Counted from the stretch's first letter, positions 1-9,027 are shown. The stretch: DNA of 14,680 bases from Phellopilus nigrolimitatus (GCA_021029095.1 JAJOHG010000545.1:1-14680), one strand, 5' to 3'. The notes: generated from the letters alone by a model not told the origin. Made by a program: numbers and translations.

Positions 1-2708
1 AAGAAGGTATATCCGCAAATCCTCTTCCCCCATGGCCTCTCCTTTCTCTTCGTCGGGAAAAAGGACGGGAAATTGCGTGGATGTCAGGACTATCGCAAAC
101 TCAACGAAGGAACAGTCAAAATGCTTATCCAATTCCCCTCGTATCCGAACTATTGGACAAAATCCAAGGTGCAAAATTTTTCACCAAACTCGACGTACGA
201 TGGGGATACAACAATATTCGGGTCAAAGACGGCGACCAATGGAAAGCGGCATTCAAAACAAATCGTGGTCTATTCGAACCCATGGTCATGTTTTTTGGAC
301 TTTGCAATTCACCAGCGACTTTTCAAGCATTCATGGATGACACCTTCCGAACCGTTCTGCTGGAAGGATGGGTCCTCATCTACATGGACGACATATTCAT
401 CATGGCCTCGGACATCCCTACACTTCGCGAACGCACCCGCAAAGTCCTCGCCATTGGACAAGATGCCGACTTATACTTCAAACCAGAGAAATGTGTTTTC
501 GAAGCCACACAGGTAGAATATCTTGGACTTATCATTTCGGAAAACTCAGTTTCCATGGACCCTGTTAAACTAGCTGGTATCTCGCAATGGCCCACACCGA
601 CAAACAAAACCCAAGTTCACTCCTTCCTAGGATTCTGCAATTTCTATCGCCAATTCATCGACCACTATGCAGAAATTGCGGCACCATTGGACGTACTAAA
701 AAGGGAGAAAACCACCTGGGAATGGTCCGACGTACACGAGAATGCATTCCAACGGCTTAAAGGCAAATTTCTGGAGAAACCCATTCTCCAGATGCCAGAC
801 AAAACTCGACCATTCATCCTGGAAACGGACGCCTCTGGCGTAGCATCGGCTGGTACTCTCAAACAACTCGACTCAAATGGCGAACCCCATCCATGTGGCT
901 TCATTTCCAAACAGTTTGACGACACTCAACGACGCTATGAGATCTACGATCGAGAACTCTTAGCGATTATCCGTGGACTTGAAGCCTGGCGACACTATCT
1001 TTTGGGTGCACCCCACAAGATAACCATCTGGTGCGACCACAAGAACCTTACCTATTTCCGTGCGGCCCGCCGTCTCTCACCCCGCCAAGCACGATGGAGT
1101 TTATTTCTCTCCCAGTTCGACCACCACATTCAATACGCACCAGGAAAAGACAATACCACAGATCCCATGTCCCGACGCTCTGACTACCTGATCAATGGCA
1201 AATCAGAACCAGATGACCCCCCACTCTTACCCGAATCCGTCTTCATTGCCACGACTACTTTCGACTTTAAGACCCGTCTAATTCTTCGCACTAAGGAAGA
1301 CAACTTCGCCAATGAAGCTCTCAATATCATCCGATCGGCCGGTATTCCACCATTTCGATCTTCCCTTGCCGATTGGACAGAGAAAGATGGCATTGTATTC
1401 TTTAAACAGAAGGCCTACATCCCAGACGACATTGAAATTCGCCGACACGCAGTACAACTGTACCACGACACCCCTGTCATGGGACACCCTGGGATTTACA
1501 AAACCCTCACATTGCTCAAACAACATTATTGGTGGCCAGGAATGTACATCTTCGTCAAGAAATTCGTCAATGGTTGCGCAATCTGTCAACAAATGAAGAT
1601 CAGCACTCATCCCACCGTCCCACCCCTCCATCCGATCCCTGCCGAACCCAATGCACACCCATTTTCCACAGTCTCCATGGACTTTATCACCGGACTCCCA
1701 GAATCAAATGGTTATGACTCGCTATTTGTCACCGTCGATCATAACCTTTCCAAAGGCATTGTCCTTTCCCCCTGCAACAAAACAATTGATGCCCTTGGAA
1801 CTGCCCAATTGTATCACGACAACGTCTACCGACGCTTTGGGTTACCCCAGAAACTCATCTCCGACCGAGGACCCCAATTTGCCTCCAAAGTATTCCAGGA
1901 GCTTTGCAAGAAGCTCAATATCACGTCAGCACTATCCACGGCCTTCCACCCTCAAACAGACGGAGAAACAGAGCGAGTAAACCAAGAAGTCGAAGCGTAC
2001 CTTCGAATCTATTGTGGACGCCACCCGGAAACCTGGGCTGATCACCTGCCTGATATCGAATTCGCACACAATCAACGTGAACATTCCGCCACAAAACGCT
2101 CCCCATTTTCACTCCTCATGGGATACGAACCAATTGCCATCCCCGCCGCAGACCCTAACTCCGATCATCCCTCGGTAGAAGAACGCCTTCGCTCCCTTAA
2201 AGCCCTCAGAGAAGAAGCACTTGCGGCGCACGAACTTGCCCACATGCACATGGCTGCCCGCATGACCCGGAACTTTGTACCCTTCAAGAAAGGGGAGAAA
2301 GTTTGGCTAGAAGCCCGGAACCTCGATATTGCTTCTCCATACAAAAAATTGTCCCCTAAACGCGAAGGCCCCTTCGAAATCAAGGACGTGTTATCCCCAT
2401 GGTCTTATCGCCTGACCTTACCGGTCCGATGGCGTATCCACAATGTCTTCCATGCCTCTCTCCTAACTCGTTATGTGGAGACCGATATCCACGGACCTAC
2501 CCACGCGGAACCACCACCTGACCTCGTCAATGGAGAAGAAGAATATGAGGTCGACGCAGTACTACGTCATCGTTTCCCAAAGAACCGAAGGCAATACCTC
2601 GTGTCCTGGAAAGGATGGTCATCACTCCACAACTCGTGGCAGAAGGAATCGGACCTCAAAAATGCGAAAAAACTCCTCAATAACTATAAAAAGACCCATC
2701 GACTCTAA
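1..2708 (+). CDS. pol: Retrotransposon Pol: RT - RNase H - integrase - chromodomain (5' partial, two early frame breaks)
   Basis: Copies element RNA into DNA and inserts it. Residues are numbered from the codon at 81. RT: LDVRWGY near 37-43 and the YMDD catalytic box at 101-104. RNase H: D250, E292, D319. Integrase: zinc finger H462-H469-C499-C502, then D534, D595, E631, a D,D(35)E spacing. A GPF motif is at 763-765. A chromodomain covers about 820-875 (EYEVDAVL, then YLVSWKGW), the part that binds modified histone tails in this family. The frame stops at 2706-2708. Upstream of about 121 the RT homology continues in another frame (GKKDG, then CQDYRKLN), and left of about 30 in a third (YIRKSSSP). 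Both shifts fit one missing base, in a C run near 27-31 and an A run near 118-121. The codon at 81 is therefore not the biological start. Confidence 0.95.
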   Translation, partial: EGISANPLPPWPLLSLRREKGREIAWMSGLSQTQRRNSQNAYPIPLVSELLDKIQGAKFFTKLDVRWGYNNIRVKDGDQWKAAFKTNRGLFEPMVMFFGLCNSPATFQAFMDDTFRTVLLEGWVLIYMDDIFIMASDIPTLRERTRKVLAIGQDADLYFKPEKCVFEATQVEYLGLIISENSVSMDPVKLAGISQWPTPTNKTQVHSFLGFCNFYRQFIDHYAEIAAPLDVLKREKTTWEWSDVHENAFQRLKGKFLEKPILQMPDKTRPFILETDASGVASAGTLKQLDSNGEPHPCGFISKQFDDTQRRYEIYDRELLAIIRGLEAWRHYLLGAPHKITIWCDHKNLTYFRAARRLSPRQARWSLFLSQFDHHIQYAPGKDNTTDPMSRRSDYLINGKSEPDDPPLLPESVFIATTTFDFKTRLILRTKEDNFANEALNIIRSAGIPPFRSSLADWTEKDGIVFFKQKAYIPDDIEIRRHAVQLYHDTPVMGHPGIYKTLTLLKQHYWWPGMYIFVKKFVNGCAICQQMKISTHPTVPPLHPIPAEPNAHPFSTVSMDFITGLPESNGYDSLFVTVDHNLSKGIVLSPCNKTIDALGTAQLYHDNVYRRFGLPQKLISDRGPQFASKVFQELCKKLNITSALSTAFHPQTDGETERVNQEVEAYLRIYCGRHPETWADHLPDIEFAHNQREHSATKRSPFSLLMGYEPIAIPAADPNSDHPSVEERLRSLKALREEALAAHELAHMHMAARMTRNFVPFKKGEKVWLEARNLDIASPYKKLSPKREGPFEIKDVLSPWSYRLTLPVRWRIHNVFHASLLTRYVETDIHGPTHAEPPPDLVNGEEEYEVDAVLRHRFPKNRRQYLVSWKGWSSLHNSWQKESDLKNAKKLLNNYKKTHRL

Positions 2709-2740
2709 CTTCGTCCATCAGCTCCCACTTCCACTGCCTC

Positions 2741-3097
2741 ATGCCCTACTTCCCATTCCACCTACCACACCTACCCTCTGTCAACTGGACCTTCGCCCTC
2801 GAAATCGGAGAATCCACCCCTATCTTCCTCCAGTTCATCATCGACCACACCGACTACCCCGACGACCGCCGCCTCGTAATCCGCCTCGGCATCGACGTCC
2901 TCGAACAGCAAATCCTCCACCTCGTCTTCCGATCCATCCCACGCAGCCGAAGGATCAATCGTCAATCCCGAGCCGTCCTTGCACGCAACATACCTGTACA
3001 CTTTGGTCCACCTGAAGACCTCATCCCTGACCTCGACCCCGTCCCTGTCTATCGCGATGCCGCCACAGAGATCCCCGAGGCGCCTGAACACCTTTGA
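2741..3097 (+). CDS. Small ORF between pol and the zinc-knuckle ORF, unknown function
   Basis: This 118-codon ORF starts 32 bases after the pol stop, in a different frame, and overlaps the start of the next ORF. I do not recognise a named domain. The protein begins with an aromatic and hydrophobic stretch (WTFALEIGES, then FLQFIIDH), passes through an Asp/Arg-rich segment (YPDDRRLV) and a strand-like part (LHLVFRSIPRSRR), and ends acidic and proline-rich. It reads like a folded protein rather than antisense noise, and it belongs to the element because it sits between pol and the polypurine tract. A coupled or reinitiating translation with its neighbours is possible but inferred. An antisense ORF over the same bases looks like a shadow. 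Confidence 0.55.
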   Translation: MPYFPFHLPHLPSVNWTFALEIGESTPIFLQFIIDHTDYPDDRRLVIRLGIDVLEQQILHLVFRSIPRSRRINRQSRAVLARNIPVHFGPPEDLIPDLDPVPVYRDAATEIPEAPEHL

Positions 3098-3923
3098 TCC
3101 TCTCCCAGCACCTCACACTCGGCTCCCCGTCTCTGGCAATCGGCCCAACCTCGACTTCGCCAACAATCGCTCTTTCCTCCGTCATGTCTTCGTCGATCCC
3201 GGTCTCGCCAGCCCCATCAGTCAAACCATCCGAGAATCTCAACGACCCGATCTCGTCCGCTGGCAGAAGGCCCATGACCAAGCCGAGCAGAACCTCGCTA
3301 TCGCCAATCATATGGGTGAACATATCGATGAACTGCGCGACGAAAACGAGAAGGCAAAGTCTACGGCTTGCCGGCAAATTCGGCAAATCTTGGAAGGAGC
3401 CCTCGATGCTGGTGTACTCGCTATCCTGGACGACTATCGACCCTCGAATGACCGCTTTCCCATTGATGAAGCCACAGGCGCCATTGATCTCACCTCGCCT
3501 CCGCCTGGACTTCCGGTCCCTCCACCGTCGACTCCGCCACCTCCTGCTGCACCGTCACCGTCTCCGTCACCCCCCGATGAATTCATTGCCGGAACATCAC
3601 CACCGGTCACTCCACCCACGGCTCGTCCCTTCCGGCGCGCAGTCAATCCCTTCACGCAGTCCATGATGGGTGACGTTCCGTTCTCTCAGATGTCGCCTCA
3701 GGAGATCCAAGGACACCTTAACCGGCGCAATTCCCCTGAGAACTCCACGACAACTCCGCTTCGAGTTCGGACACAGTTCTCGCCTCGGGTCATCAGGTGC
3801 TTCACATGCGGCCAGGACGGACATCGGCAACAGGATTGTATTCGCTACCAATGCGGATGGTGCGACAGACTCGCCCCCGGACACTCTTCGACTAACTGCC
3901 CGCACACAAACCATCATTATTAG
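3057..3923 (+). CDS. Gag-like zinc-knuckle protein encoded 3' of pol
   Basis: A likely nucleic-acid-binding, nucleocapsid-like protein of the element. Starting at the ATG at 3057 it has 288 residues; an in-frame ATG at 2979 would add 26. The N-terminal half is charged and helical, with a possible coiled coil (WQKAHDQAEQNLA, then HIDELRDENEKAKS). A long Pro/Ser/Thr-rich linker follows (PPPSTPPPPAAPSPSPSPP). The C-terminus has a canonical CX2CX4HX4C knuckle (CFTCGQDGHRQQDC) and directly after it a variant CX2CX6HX4C knuckle (CGWCDRLAPGHSSTNC), ending 7 residues later. Ty3 elements normally encode such knuckles in gag, upstream of pol. Here the ORF follows the chromodomain, so it is either a displaced gag or an additional 3' ORF. 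The start codon choice is uncertain because the preceding ORF overlaps it. Confidence 0.75.
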   Translation: MPPQRSPRRLNTFDPLPAPHTRLPVSGNRPNLDFANNRSFLRHVFVDPGLASPISQTIRESQRPDLVRWQKAHDQAEQNLAIANHMGEHIDELRDENEKAKSTACRQIRQILEGALDAGVLAILDDYRPSNDRFPIDEATGAIDLTSPPPGLPVPPPSTPPPPAAPSPSPSPPDEFIAGTSPPVTPPTARPFRRAVNPFTQSMMGDVPFSQMSPQEIQGHLNRRNSPENSTTTPLRVRTQFSPRVIRCFTCGQDGHRQQDCIRYQCGWCDRLAPGHSSTNCPHTNHHY

Positions 3924-3978
3924 GGGCGGAACGTCCGCGATGACGTTAAACTAGGAGGTCGTTGTGGGAACATGCGTG

Positions 3979-4112
3979 AAACCCTCTGCTTTCAGGTGAT
4001 GCTGACAAACCTGGTCCAACGTTTTGGGTGAGCTTTATTGCTTTCGTTAAACCCTTCTTGAAGTTGTAGGCTTGCTCAAAACCTTCTGCTTGTTGGTGAT
4101 GCTGAGAAACCT
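3979..4112 (+). repeat. Pair of imperfect 34-bp direct repeats, 100 bp apart
   Basis: Copies at 3979-4012 and 4079-4112 match at 29 of 34 positions; the core GGTGATGCTGA is identical. They lie in the roughly 280-bp noncoding leader between the zinc-knuckle ORF stop and the LTR, just left of the polypurine tract. The function is unknown; a diverged local duplication or a cis element for the transcript is possible. Confidence 0.8.
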
Positions 4113-4190
4113 TCACGGCTGGAGATTTTTCGGAATCCGGCATGGTCATGTCTCGTCTCGCTTTTTCTTTTTCGGCGAACTGTCGGCCTT

Positions 4191-4203
4191 AAAGAGGGGG
4201 TAA
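4191..4203 (+). other. Polypurine tract (plus-strand priming site)
   Basis: The run AAAGAGGGGG followed by TAA sits directly against the TGTTA start of the LTR. In LTR retrotransposons such a tract resists RNase H and primes plus-strand DNA synthesis. Position and composition support the call. Confidence 0.8.
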
Positions 4204-4350
4204 TGTTAGAACTTACCTTGCTTACCTCACGATCCCCCTTACATCATTCCTTCCTTGCTTAGTCAGGCCCTTCACCTTTCCATTACCTTTCCCTTAGTTC
4301 ATGGCCTGACCCCTTCCTCATTGTACGCACCCCTCCTGGGCGTTCCCCGC

Positions 4351-4382
4351 TCCACGCTCCACTGCCTCATTCCACGCTCCAC
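4351..4382 (+). repeat. Short direct repeat in LTR U3
   Basis: The 12-mer TCCACGCTCCAC occurs at 4351-4362 and again at 4371-4382, a 20-bp step. It lies about 100 bp upstream of the TATA box, where U3 enhancer repeats are often found. A regulatory role is inferred. Confidence 0.7.
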
Positions 4383-4423
4383 AGTACACGCCCCTTACGG
4401 GCCTCTCCCTCATGTTCCACTCT

Positions 4424-4442
4424 AGTCATGCTGCGCATGACT
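4424..4442. promoter_or_regulatory. Perfect 8-bp inverted repeat upstream of the LTR TATA box
   Basis: AGTCATGC and GCATGACT flank a 3-base centre (TGC). The site ends 35 bases before the TATA box. The symmetry and position suggest a dimeric transcription factor site, or a hairpin; neither can be decided from sequence. Confidence 0.5.
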
Positions 4443-4477
4443 CCATAGCCCCACTGACATCATAGTCAGTCTCACAG

Positions 4478-4485
4478 TATATATA
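4478..4485 (+). promoter_or_regulatory. TATA box of the LTR promoter
   Basis: TATATATA in a GC-richer setting. Transcription would be expected to start about 25-35 bp downstream, near 4510, defining the U3/R boundary. In this 3' copy it could drive readthrough into the AT-rich flank. Confidence 0.7.
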
Positions 4486-4634
4486 GGTACATTGCTGGGA
4501 CCTTAAGCCCCAGCTTGACCTCTTTGTTCAGTAGCTAGCATAGTCTTGCTATTCATCGCCCTTGCTCTTCATAGCCCTGCACTCCGTGCTTCACAGTCTT
4601 GCCATAGTCATCGTCGCCTTGTCACAGTCAAGCC

Positions 4635-4656
4635 TCACGTCACTCGTCACGTCACT
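4635..4656 (+). repeat. Tandem 12-bp-step repeat in LTR R/U5
   Basis: TCACGTCACT occurs at 4635-4644 and 4647-4656, separated by CG. It lies in the part of the LTR expected to be transcribed. Related CACAGTC and CATAGTC words are scattered around it. Confidence 0.65.
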
Positions 4657-4709
4657 ATCCACAGTCACGCTCCTCGCTCCATTAGGCAAGACCCTGTTAC
4701 TCCGTAACA

Positions 4710-5872
4710 GTTTCGACTATTTGAGACCTTCAATTTCCCACACTTTTGATAGCATCTTTGATAGCATCAAGAACATGTTGACATCAGAGAAAGGGAGGAA
4801 GGGATGGAGGGGACACATGCTTGTTTTCATTTCAATTTTAACCAGGCAAGCACATGACATGACAGCTGGGCTACACAACTTTTCAAGCTTGAGGTGAGCC
4901 CCCAACCAGTGCCATGATTTGGATAAAAGCGACCAAAAGTGTAAAACTATATTGCATGGAGAAAGCCACAATTAAATAAAACATCTAATTGACTCACCAT
5001 GGGGGTGTTCTAAGTGGATGCCCACAGTATATGAAAATCTGCCGTACCTTGGGTTTTAGAGGCGGCATATGGTATGGCACATATTTTATACAGCCATATG
5101 TGGCATTATGGCATGAATGTACATCAAATTGATGAACATGCCGAAGCCCTGTTGGATCCTTCCTAAAGAAGAGAAGGAGCATCACAAACATCCAGACTAC
5201 AAACCAGCAGTCCAACTCAAACTATTTTGCTCCATTAACTATTTAAACATGTGCATGCCTTTCCCTGTTTTTATTTATTTATTTTGTGAATGAAGTTCTT
5301 GGCAGAGTCAGCAAGCACTGCATTCAGAGTCATACCATTCCAAGGTAGAAGTCAGGTCATGTAAATATTCTTACAGTATTGATTGCCTACTAGATCTGGC
5401 AATAATATGGATACCAAATAAGGTATAAAATGCTTAAAATGTATATTTATTTGCTTGAAACCTACACATATGTCCAAAGCAGTTTCTGTGTGCATTGTAG
5501 GCTTACTGTTTCTATGCCAAATGTCTAGCACCATTGCTATTTTGCATGTTACCAAGACAAACATTGAAGATGCAACAATGCCTGCATTGTGTTACCATTG
5601 TATCTGTACAGTCCAGCATTGTAATTCACATAGAAACTACCTTGCAAAAGAACTGACCAGCAATGTGTTGCTTGCAAAATGTAACTCAGACAACTGCTGC
5701 TATTAATAGCTGTCATGTATATAAGCTAGGTTTGTGTAGGATCCAGATGCTATATCTCTCACAACGTCTTTGGAACTCAAATTCACCACCTGTGTTCATA
5801 GTAAGTCTCCAATCCATATTTGTTCAAAGTATAGGAAACAGTTTTCTCACTGGCTCTTCTAGATCTCACCTG
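4710..5872. other. AT-rich flank without a supported gene
   Basis: Only short ORFs without recognisable protein character are present on either strand. The composition drops sharply in GC right after the LTR. A short TTTA/ATTT microsatellite lies near 5268-5284. A GTAAGT at 5801 and a pyrimidine-rich CTTCTAG ending at 5862 frame a 62-bp segment that looks like a basidiomycete intron leading into the TPR gene, but I could not identify a convincing exon to its left. Confidence 0.6.
4745..4768 (+). repeat. Exact tandem duplication of a 12-mer
   Basis: TTTGATAGCATC is present twice head to tail, about 36 bp after the LTR end. It is a small local duplication with no evident function. Confidence 0.85.
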
Positions 5873-6942
5873 ATGTCAAGCATGTCACTGCACAGTACAC
5901 TGGATGGTTCCATCCAGGAAACAGAGCAAACCCCAAAGGAGCTTAACTGCAGACTTGAAAATCTTAAGATTAAATTTTCTGATGCTTGGGAAGCTGAGAA
6001 GTACCAGGAAGCTCTTACTGCCAACCAGGAAATTGTCCAGCTTTATAGTCAACTTGCAGAGCAAAACCCAAAGAAATATGACCCTAAAGTTGCACTATCA
6101 CTAGATTTAATGCCTTTTTTCTTTGCCAAAACTGGACAATACCAAAAGGCTCTTAGTGTCAGCAGGACAGCTATAAAGGTTTATAGGCATCTTGCAGAGA
6201 CAAGTCCAGAACAATACAAGCCTGAGCTTGCAATATCACTGAGCAATCTGTCTCTTTACTTGTCCAATGTTCAACAGCACCAGGAGGCCATTATTGTCAT
6301 CCAAGAGGCTGTCAAAATTTCCAGACAGCTTGTAGAGAAAATCCCAGAACAACACAAGGTTGAACTTGCAATATCACTAAACGGCCTGTCTGCTTCCTTG
6401 TGTGAAATTGGACAGTATCAGGAAGCCATTAGTGCCAGCCAGGACGCTGTACATATTTACAGACAGCTTGCACAGGAAAGCTCGGAAGATTATGAGCTTG
6501 AATTTGCAAGATCACTGGATACTCTATCTCTTTCCTTGTCTGGAAATGGACAGCACCATGAGGGGCTCTTAGTGCCATTCAGGAGTCAGTAAAACTTCTC
6601 AGACAGACCTCTGACTCTGATCTGGCTATGACACTGAACAACCTGTCTAATTGCCTGTCTGATAATGGCCAAAATTTGGAGTCTCTCAGTGCTATTCAAG
6701 AGTCAGTACAGCTTTTAAGACAGCTTACCATGCAGGACCCCAATACATATGAACCTGGCCTTGGAGAGGCATTGAAGACCAATGGAAGGATTTTCAAAGA
6801 ACTTGGGCAAGGAAAAGAAGCAGGAATTTATCTGCAGGAGAGCATCACCATACTGGAGAAGTACCTATCAATCTGTCCTGGTTTAGTGAGCAGATATTAC
6901 AGGGAAGCAGAGGCATTGTTGGAAGGCCTGGAAGGAAATTGA
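5873..6942 (+). pseudogene. Tetratricopeptide-repeat protein remnant (NACHT-TPR type repeats), frame broken
   Basis: The product is an array of TPR units of exactly 46 residues, marked by LAISLSNLS at the unit start, GQYQEA in the middle and YRQLAE near the end. Such kinesin-light-chain-like arrays form helical scaffolds and in fungi often sit at the C-terminus of NACHT or NB-ARC NTPases; no P-loop or other NTPase motif is visible here or upstream. From the ATG at 5873 the frame runs to a TAA at 6590-6592. The TPR pattern then continues in another frame (ALSAIQESVKLL) from about 6563 to the TGA at 6940-6942. The break lies in GAGGGGCT near 6558-6563: two extra bases by repeat spacing, or one missing. 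The unit after it is about 7 residues short (RQTSDSDLA). Codons are AT-richer than in the genes downstream. An upstream exon may be lost or unrecognised. Confidence 0.7.
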
Positions 6943-7650
6943 CTCTCATAGTTTTGACATAATGAATGCCTTGCTTTTGCTTGAGTTTCAGTTGACTTGA
7001 AGCTATGATTTTATGTCTGCTAGATTATTGTTTGTTATCATGTGTAACAAATATCTTCCAATTTACAATTCTTCATTGAGTCATTGTGTGATACTGGTAG
7101 AGCTCTCTACTCTAAATTTGTGCAGGAAGAACTGCTGAAAGGGCTGTATTGATTATGTTACTGTGTGTCTTTTTCTTGGAGTGAAGTAGAAATAAGAGCC
7201 CATTGAGTTCCATGCTTGATGGCAGAATAGAAAGTGTACAGCTAGAATCAGATATGTTTTTGCAAGAACTATCCACTGGGTATTGGAAATAACACTGCAG
7301 GCATTCACTGCAGGCCTTGGCTTAGATTCTGTTCCTCCCCCTGGTGAGGCAAGATAGCATAAAACCAAAAAGTACCAAAACAACATGGAAGTGCAATAGT
7401 GCATGGGTGGCGGAGAGGGGGGAGCTATAAAAATAGCAATTTGTGCATACAATACATGATTATGTAGAATAAGCACATTGGAAATATATGGCCAAGAGAA
7501 AAGAGAATAGAGACCTGTACAATTTGGCAATAGAAAACAATTGAGCCTCTGCTTTTTGTTATCCTGAACACAACAGCAACGGGCTCGTTTACCCGGTTTT
7601 CATAGTTGCGGTCCTCCTGCTTCTGAAATTTCAAGCTTCACGCTTCCATT
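6943..7650. other. AT-rich intergenic stretch, no gene seen
   Basis: Follows the TPR remnant. ORFs on the minus strand here are short, rich in hydrophobic residues and lack family motifs. Base composition shifts to GC-richer near 7560-7600, which marks the right end of the AT-rich island begun at the LTR. Confidence 0.55.
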
Positions 7651-7809
7651 TTATCCACCTGTTCGAGGACGTAAGCTGATCCTCCAGATACAGCAGTGGT
7701 CCAGCTTTGCGATCACTCTGTCTGGCTGGCAACGTTTCAGATTGTTCGCCAAATTCACCATTGAGTAGCCGGCTTTGTCTTGGTCCTGAAGTTTCGCAAA
7801 GGAGGACAT
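7651..7809 (-). CDS. Possible small hypothetical protein
   Basis: Not recognised. Read leftward from the ATG at 7807-7809 (MSSFAKLQDQDKAGYS, then NLANNLKRC), the peptide looks protein-like with sensible codons and stops at 7651-7653. Near 7705-7709 (GCAAAGCTGG on this strand) a shift of one base leads into another coherent stretch (LLYLEDQLTSSNRWIKWKREA is its character) that ends at a TGA near 7630. So this may be one small gene with a missing base, or the last exon of a gene. Its start lies only about 13 bp from the start proposed for the divergent gene on the other strand; both starts cannot easily be right. Confidence 0.25.
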   Translation of the reverse strand: MSSFAKLQDQDKAGYSMVNLANNLKRCQPDRVIAKLDHCCIWRISLRPRTGG

Positions 7810-7822
7810 TCCGAGAAATACG

Positions 7823-9027
7823 ATGTATTCAATGAGTATCATAGGGGTTTTGAGAAAGGCCGGGTGTCGAGAACTTTGTTCTCTGTCCTTTTGGCCTATC
7901 CAACACGTACATATAATATTCAGTAGCGGCGATTTGCTTATCGATCACTTAGACATTGTGGCTGACATGTTCGCCACAAGTGGACTGCGTGTGGACTGTG
8001 GCTTCAAGATGATATAAATTCGCACTCTACAGCGTGTTGTTCCTTCCAGGTCACTCTCATCTCTGACGACAGCACGGACGCGCTCTCGCAATTCCTTCTC
8101 ATTGCCAGTTGCAACAAAATCCTCAACGTTGACGATATTGCCTTACATCGCTTCGTATCCTCGAAATCATCAAAGCCAAGATGCAAATCAGCGTGTGCCG
8201 TCTCAAGCACGTTATTCCCTGCAATTTCTTTGAAGTAAGCTTTCCCTTCAGAATACTACTTGCTCTTTGTATCGCTTAGTTTTCACACCATCAGGAAGTC
8301 GAACTCGGCTCGACCCACTTATAGAAATCGAGCACCAAGTAAAATCAAGATTACTCACCCGCACACATACGCCGACGAGAGCCACGCAGCGCCTGAACTT
8401 GTCACGTCAATTTCCGACGCGCTGGATAGCGACTCGCCGGATCCTGTTCCCGAACTTGTCATCTGGGCCGGCGAAGAGGCAGCACGAACACGCTCGCCAC
8501 GTGTGTTCAGAGATTCTTTCCCTGGTGGTGAGAGCGATACTCAAGCTGACACACCCGTGACTACATCTTGGACTACCATTCGTTGCTCCTTCGAGAGCAA
8601 GGACCTCCCAGGATCTCCGTTTGAAACTTCCGCATCCAATTCCGAACGCCCCGCGTCCTTTCAACATCCTGTATCGTCAAAACGCCCGCCGTCTTTCGAG
8701 AAGCACGAATCGCAACAGCACATGGGCCTTGCTTCTCTGAGCGACTGTGGTTCACAAGAAGAACTCGCACGAGTCCAGAACTCGTTCTTCCGTCGGTTTG
8801 TTCTCGCGTGGAAACGCGTGACGGGCCTTACGCGTCGCCTTGCTCGTATTGGACCAGACGGCAGGAATAGCAAGCGAGCTTCGTGGATTCCGGCTGGGTT
8901 TGAGATCGTGGAGCCGAGGGCGACAAGCTGGTGGACGAGGAACTCAAAAAATAGACGTAGAGGAGCGTCGAAGACGTCGACGTGTTCAGAGCCCTCTAAT
9001 CGCGGGACAGGAGAAGCCACGCGTTGA
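7823..9027 (+). CDS. Unrecognised multi-exon gene with Ser/Pro-rich C-terminal half and frame breaks
   Basis: No family recognised. A frame-consistent model has exons 7823-7863, 7924-7990, 8050-8234 and from 8295, with introns of 60, 59 and 60 bp. The exon 2/3 junction joins LLIDHLDIVADMF to VTLISDDSTDALSQFL, a plausible folded domain. Near 8151-8154 coding character moves to another frame (RILEIIKAKMQISVCRLKHV), which fits a missing base. A second such move is near 8326-8331 (LIEIEHQ), and a further intron about 8339-8389 is possible. From about 8390 the frame is long and open: acidic and Ser/Pro-rich (SDALDSDSPDPVPELVIW), then basic (RRFVLAWKRVTGLTRRLARIG). As read it stops at 9025-9027; one base restored near 8917-8920 would instead give an ending DKLVDEELKK at a TAG at 8952. 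Either a decaying gene or sequence error. Confidence 0.4.

Larger units (their letters stand above)
1..4709 (+). mobile_element. Ty3/gypsy chromovirus LTR retrotransposon, 5' part outside window
   Basis: The order RT, RNase H, integrase, chromodomain is diagnostic of a Ty3-type chromovirus (Tf1/Tf2, MarY1 relatives common in Agaricomycetes). It is followed by two further ORFs, a purine-rich tract and an LTR with inverted TGTTA/TAACA ends. The 5' LTR, primer binding site, any upstream gag, protease and the N-terminal RT lie beyond the left edge, so target-site duplication and LTR identity cannot be checked. The pol frame is open for 2.6 kb after two early breaks and keeps all catalytic residues, so the copy looks fairly young but probably not autonomous as read. 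The DNA to its right is clearly AT-richer, which fits insertion into a gene-poor segment. Confidence 0.93.
4204..4709 (+). repeat. 3' long terminal repeat, 506 bp
   Basis: The borders are set by the polypurine tract on the left and by matching 5-bp inverted ends, TGTTA at 4204 and TAACA at 4705-4709. Inside are a TATA box, a C/T-rich transcribed part beginning about 30 bp after it, short direct repeats and an 8-bp palindrome. The right border could not be confirmed against a second LTR. The terminal CTGTTAC-TCC-GTAACAG hairpin (4694-4710) extends one base past the border, which leaves a little doubt about the exact end. Confidence 0.85.

Noticed and set aside
2473..3015. A 180-codon plus-strand ORF over the end of pol and the next ORF
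   Set aside because: It overlaps the chromodomain in another frame and its product is a low-complexity Pro/Arg/His-rich sequence, typical of a shadow frame.
2771..3386. Antisense ORFs opposite the two 3' retroelement ORFs
   Set aside because: Gly/Asp/Glu-rich translations mirror the Pro/Arg-rich sense strand; no motif or start context.
5076..5106. Inverted repeat around GGCACATAT and ATATGTGGC in the AT-rich flank
   Set aside because: Only about 8 of 9 bases pair and the AT-rich setting makes such matches likely by chance.
5663..5872. N-terminal extension of the TPR frame by 70 residues
   Set aside because: The translated stretch is not protein-like and spans a segment with good intron signals (5801-5862).
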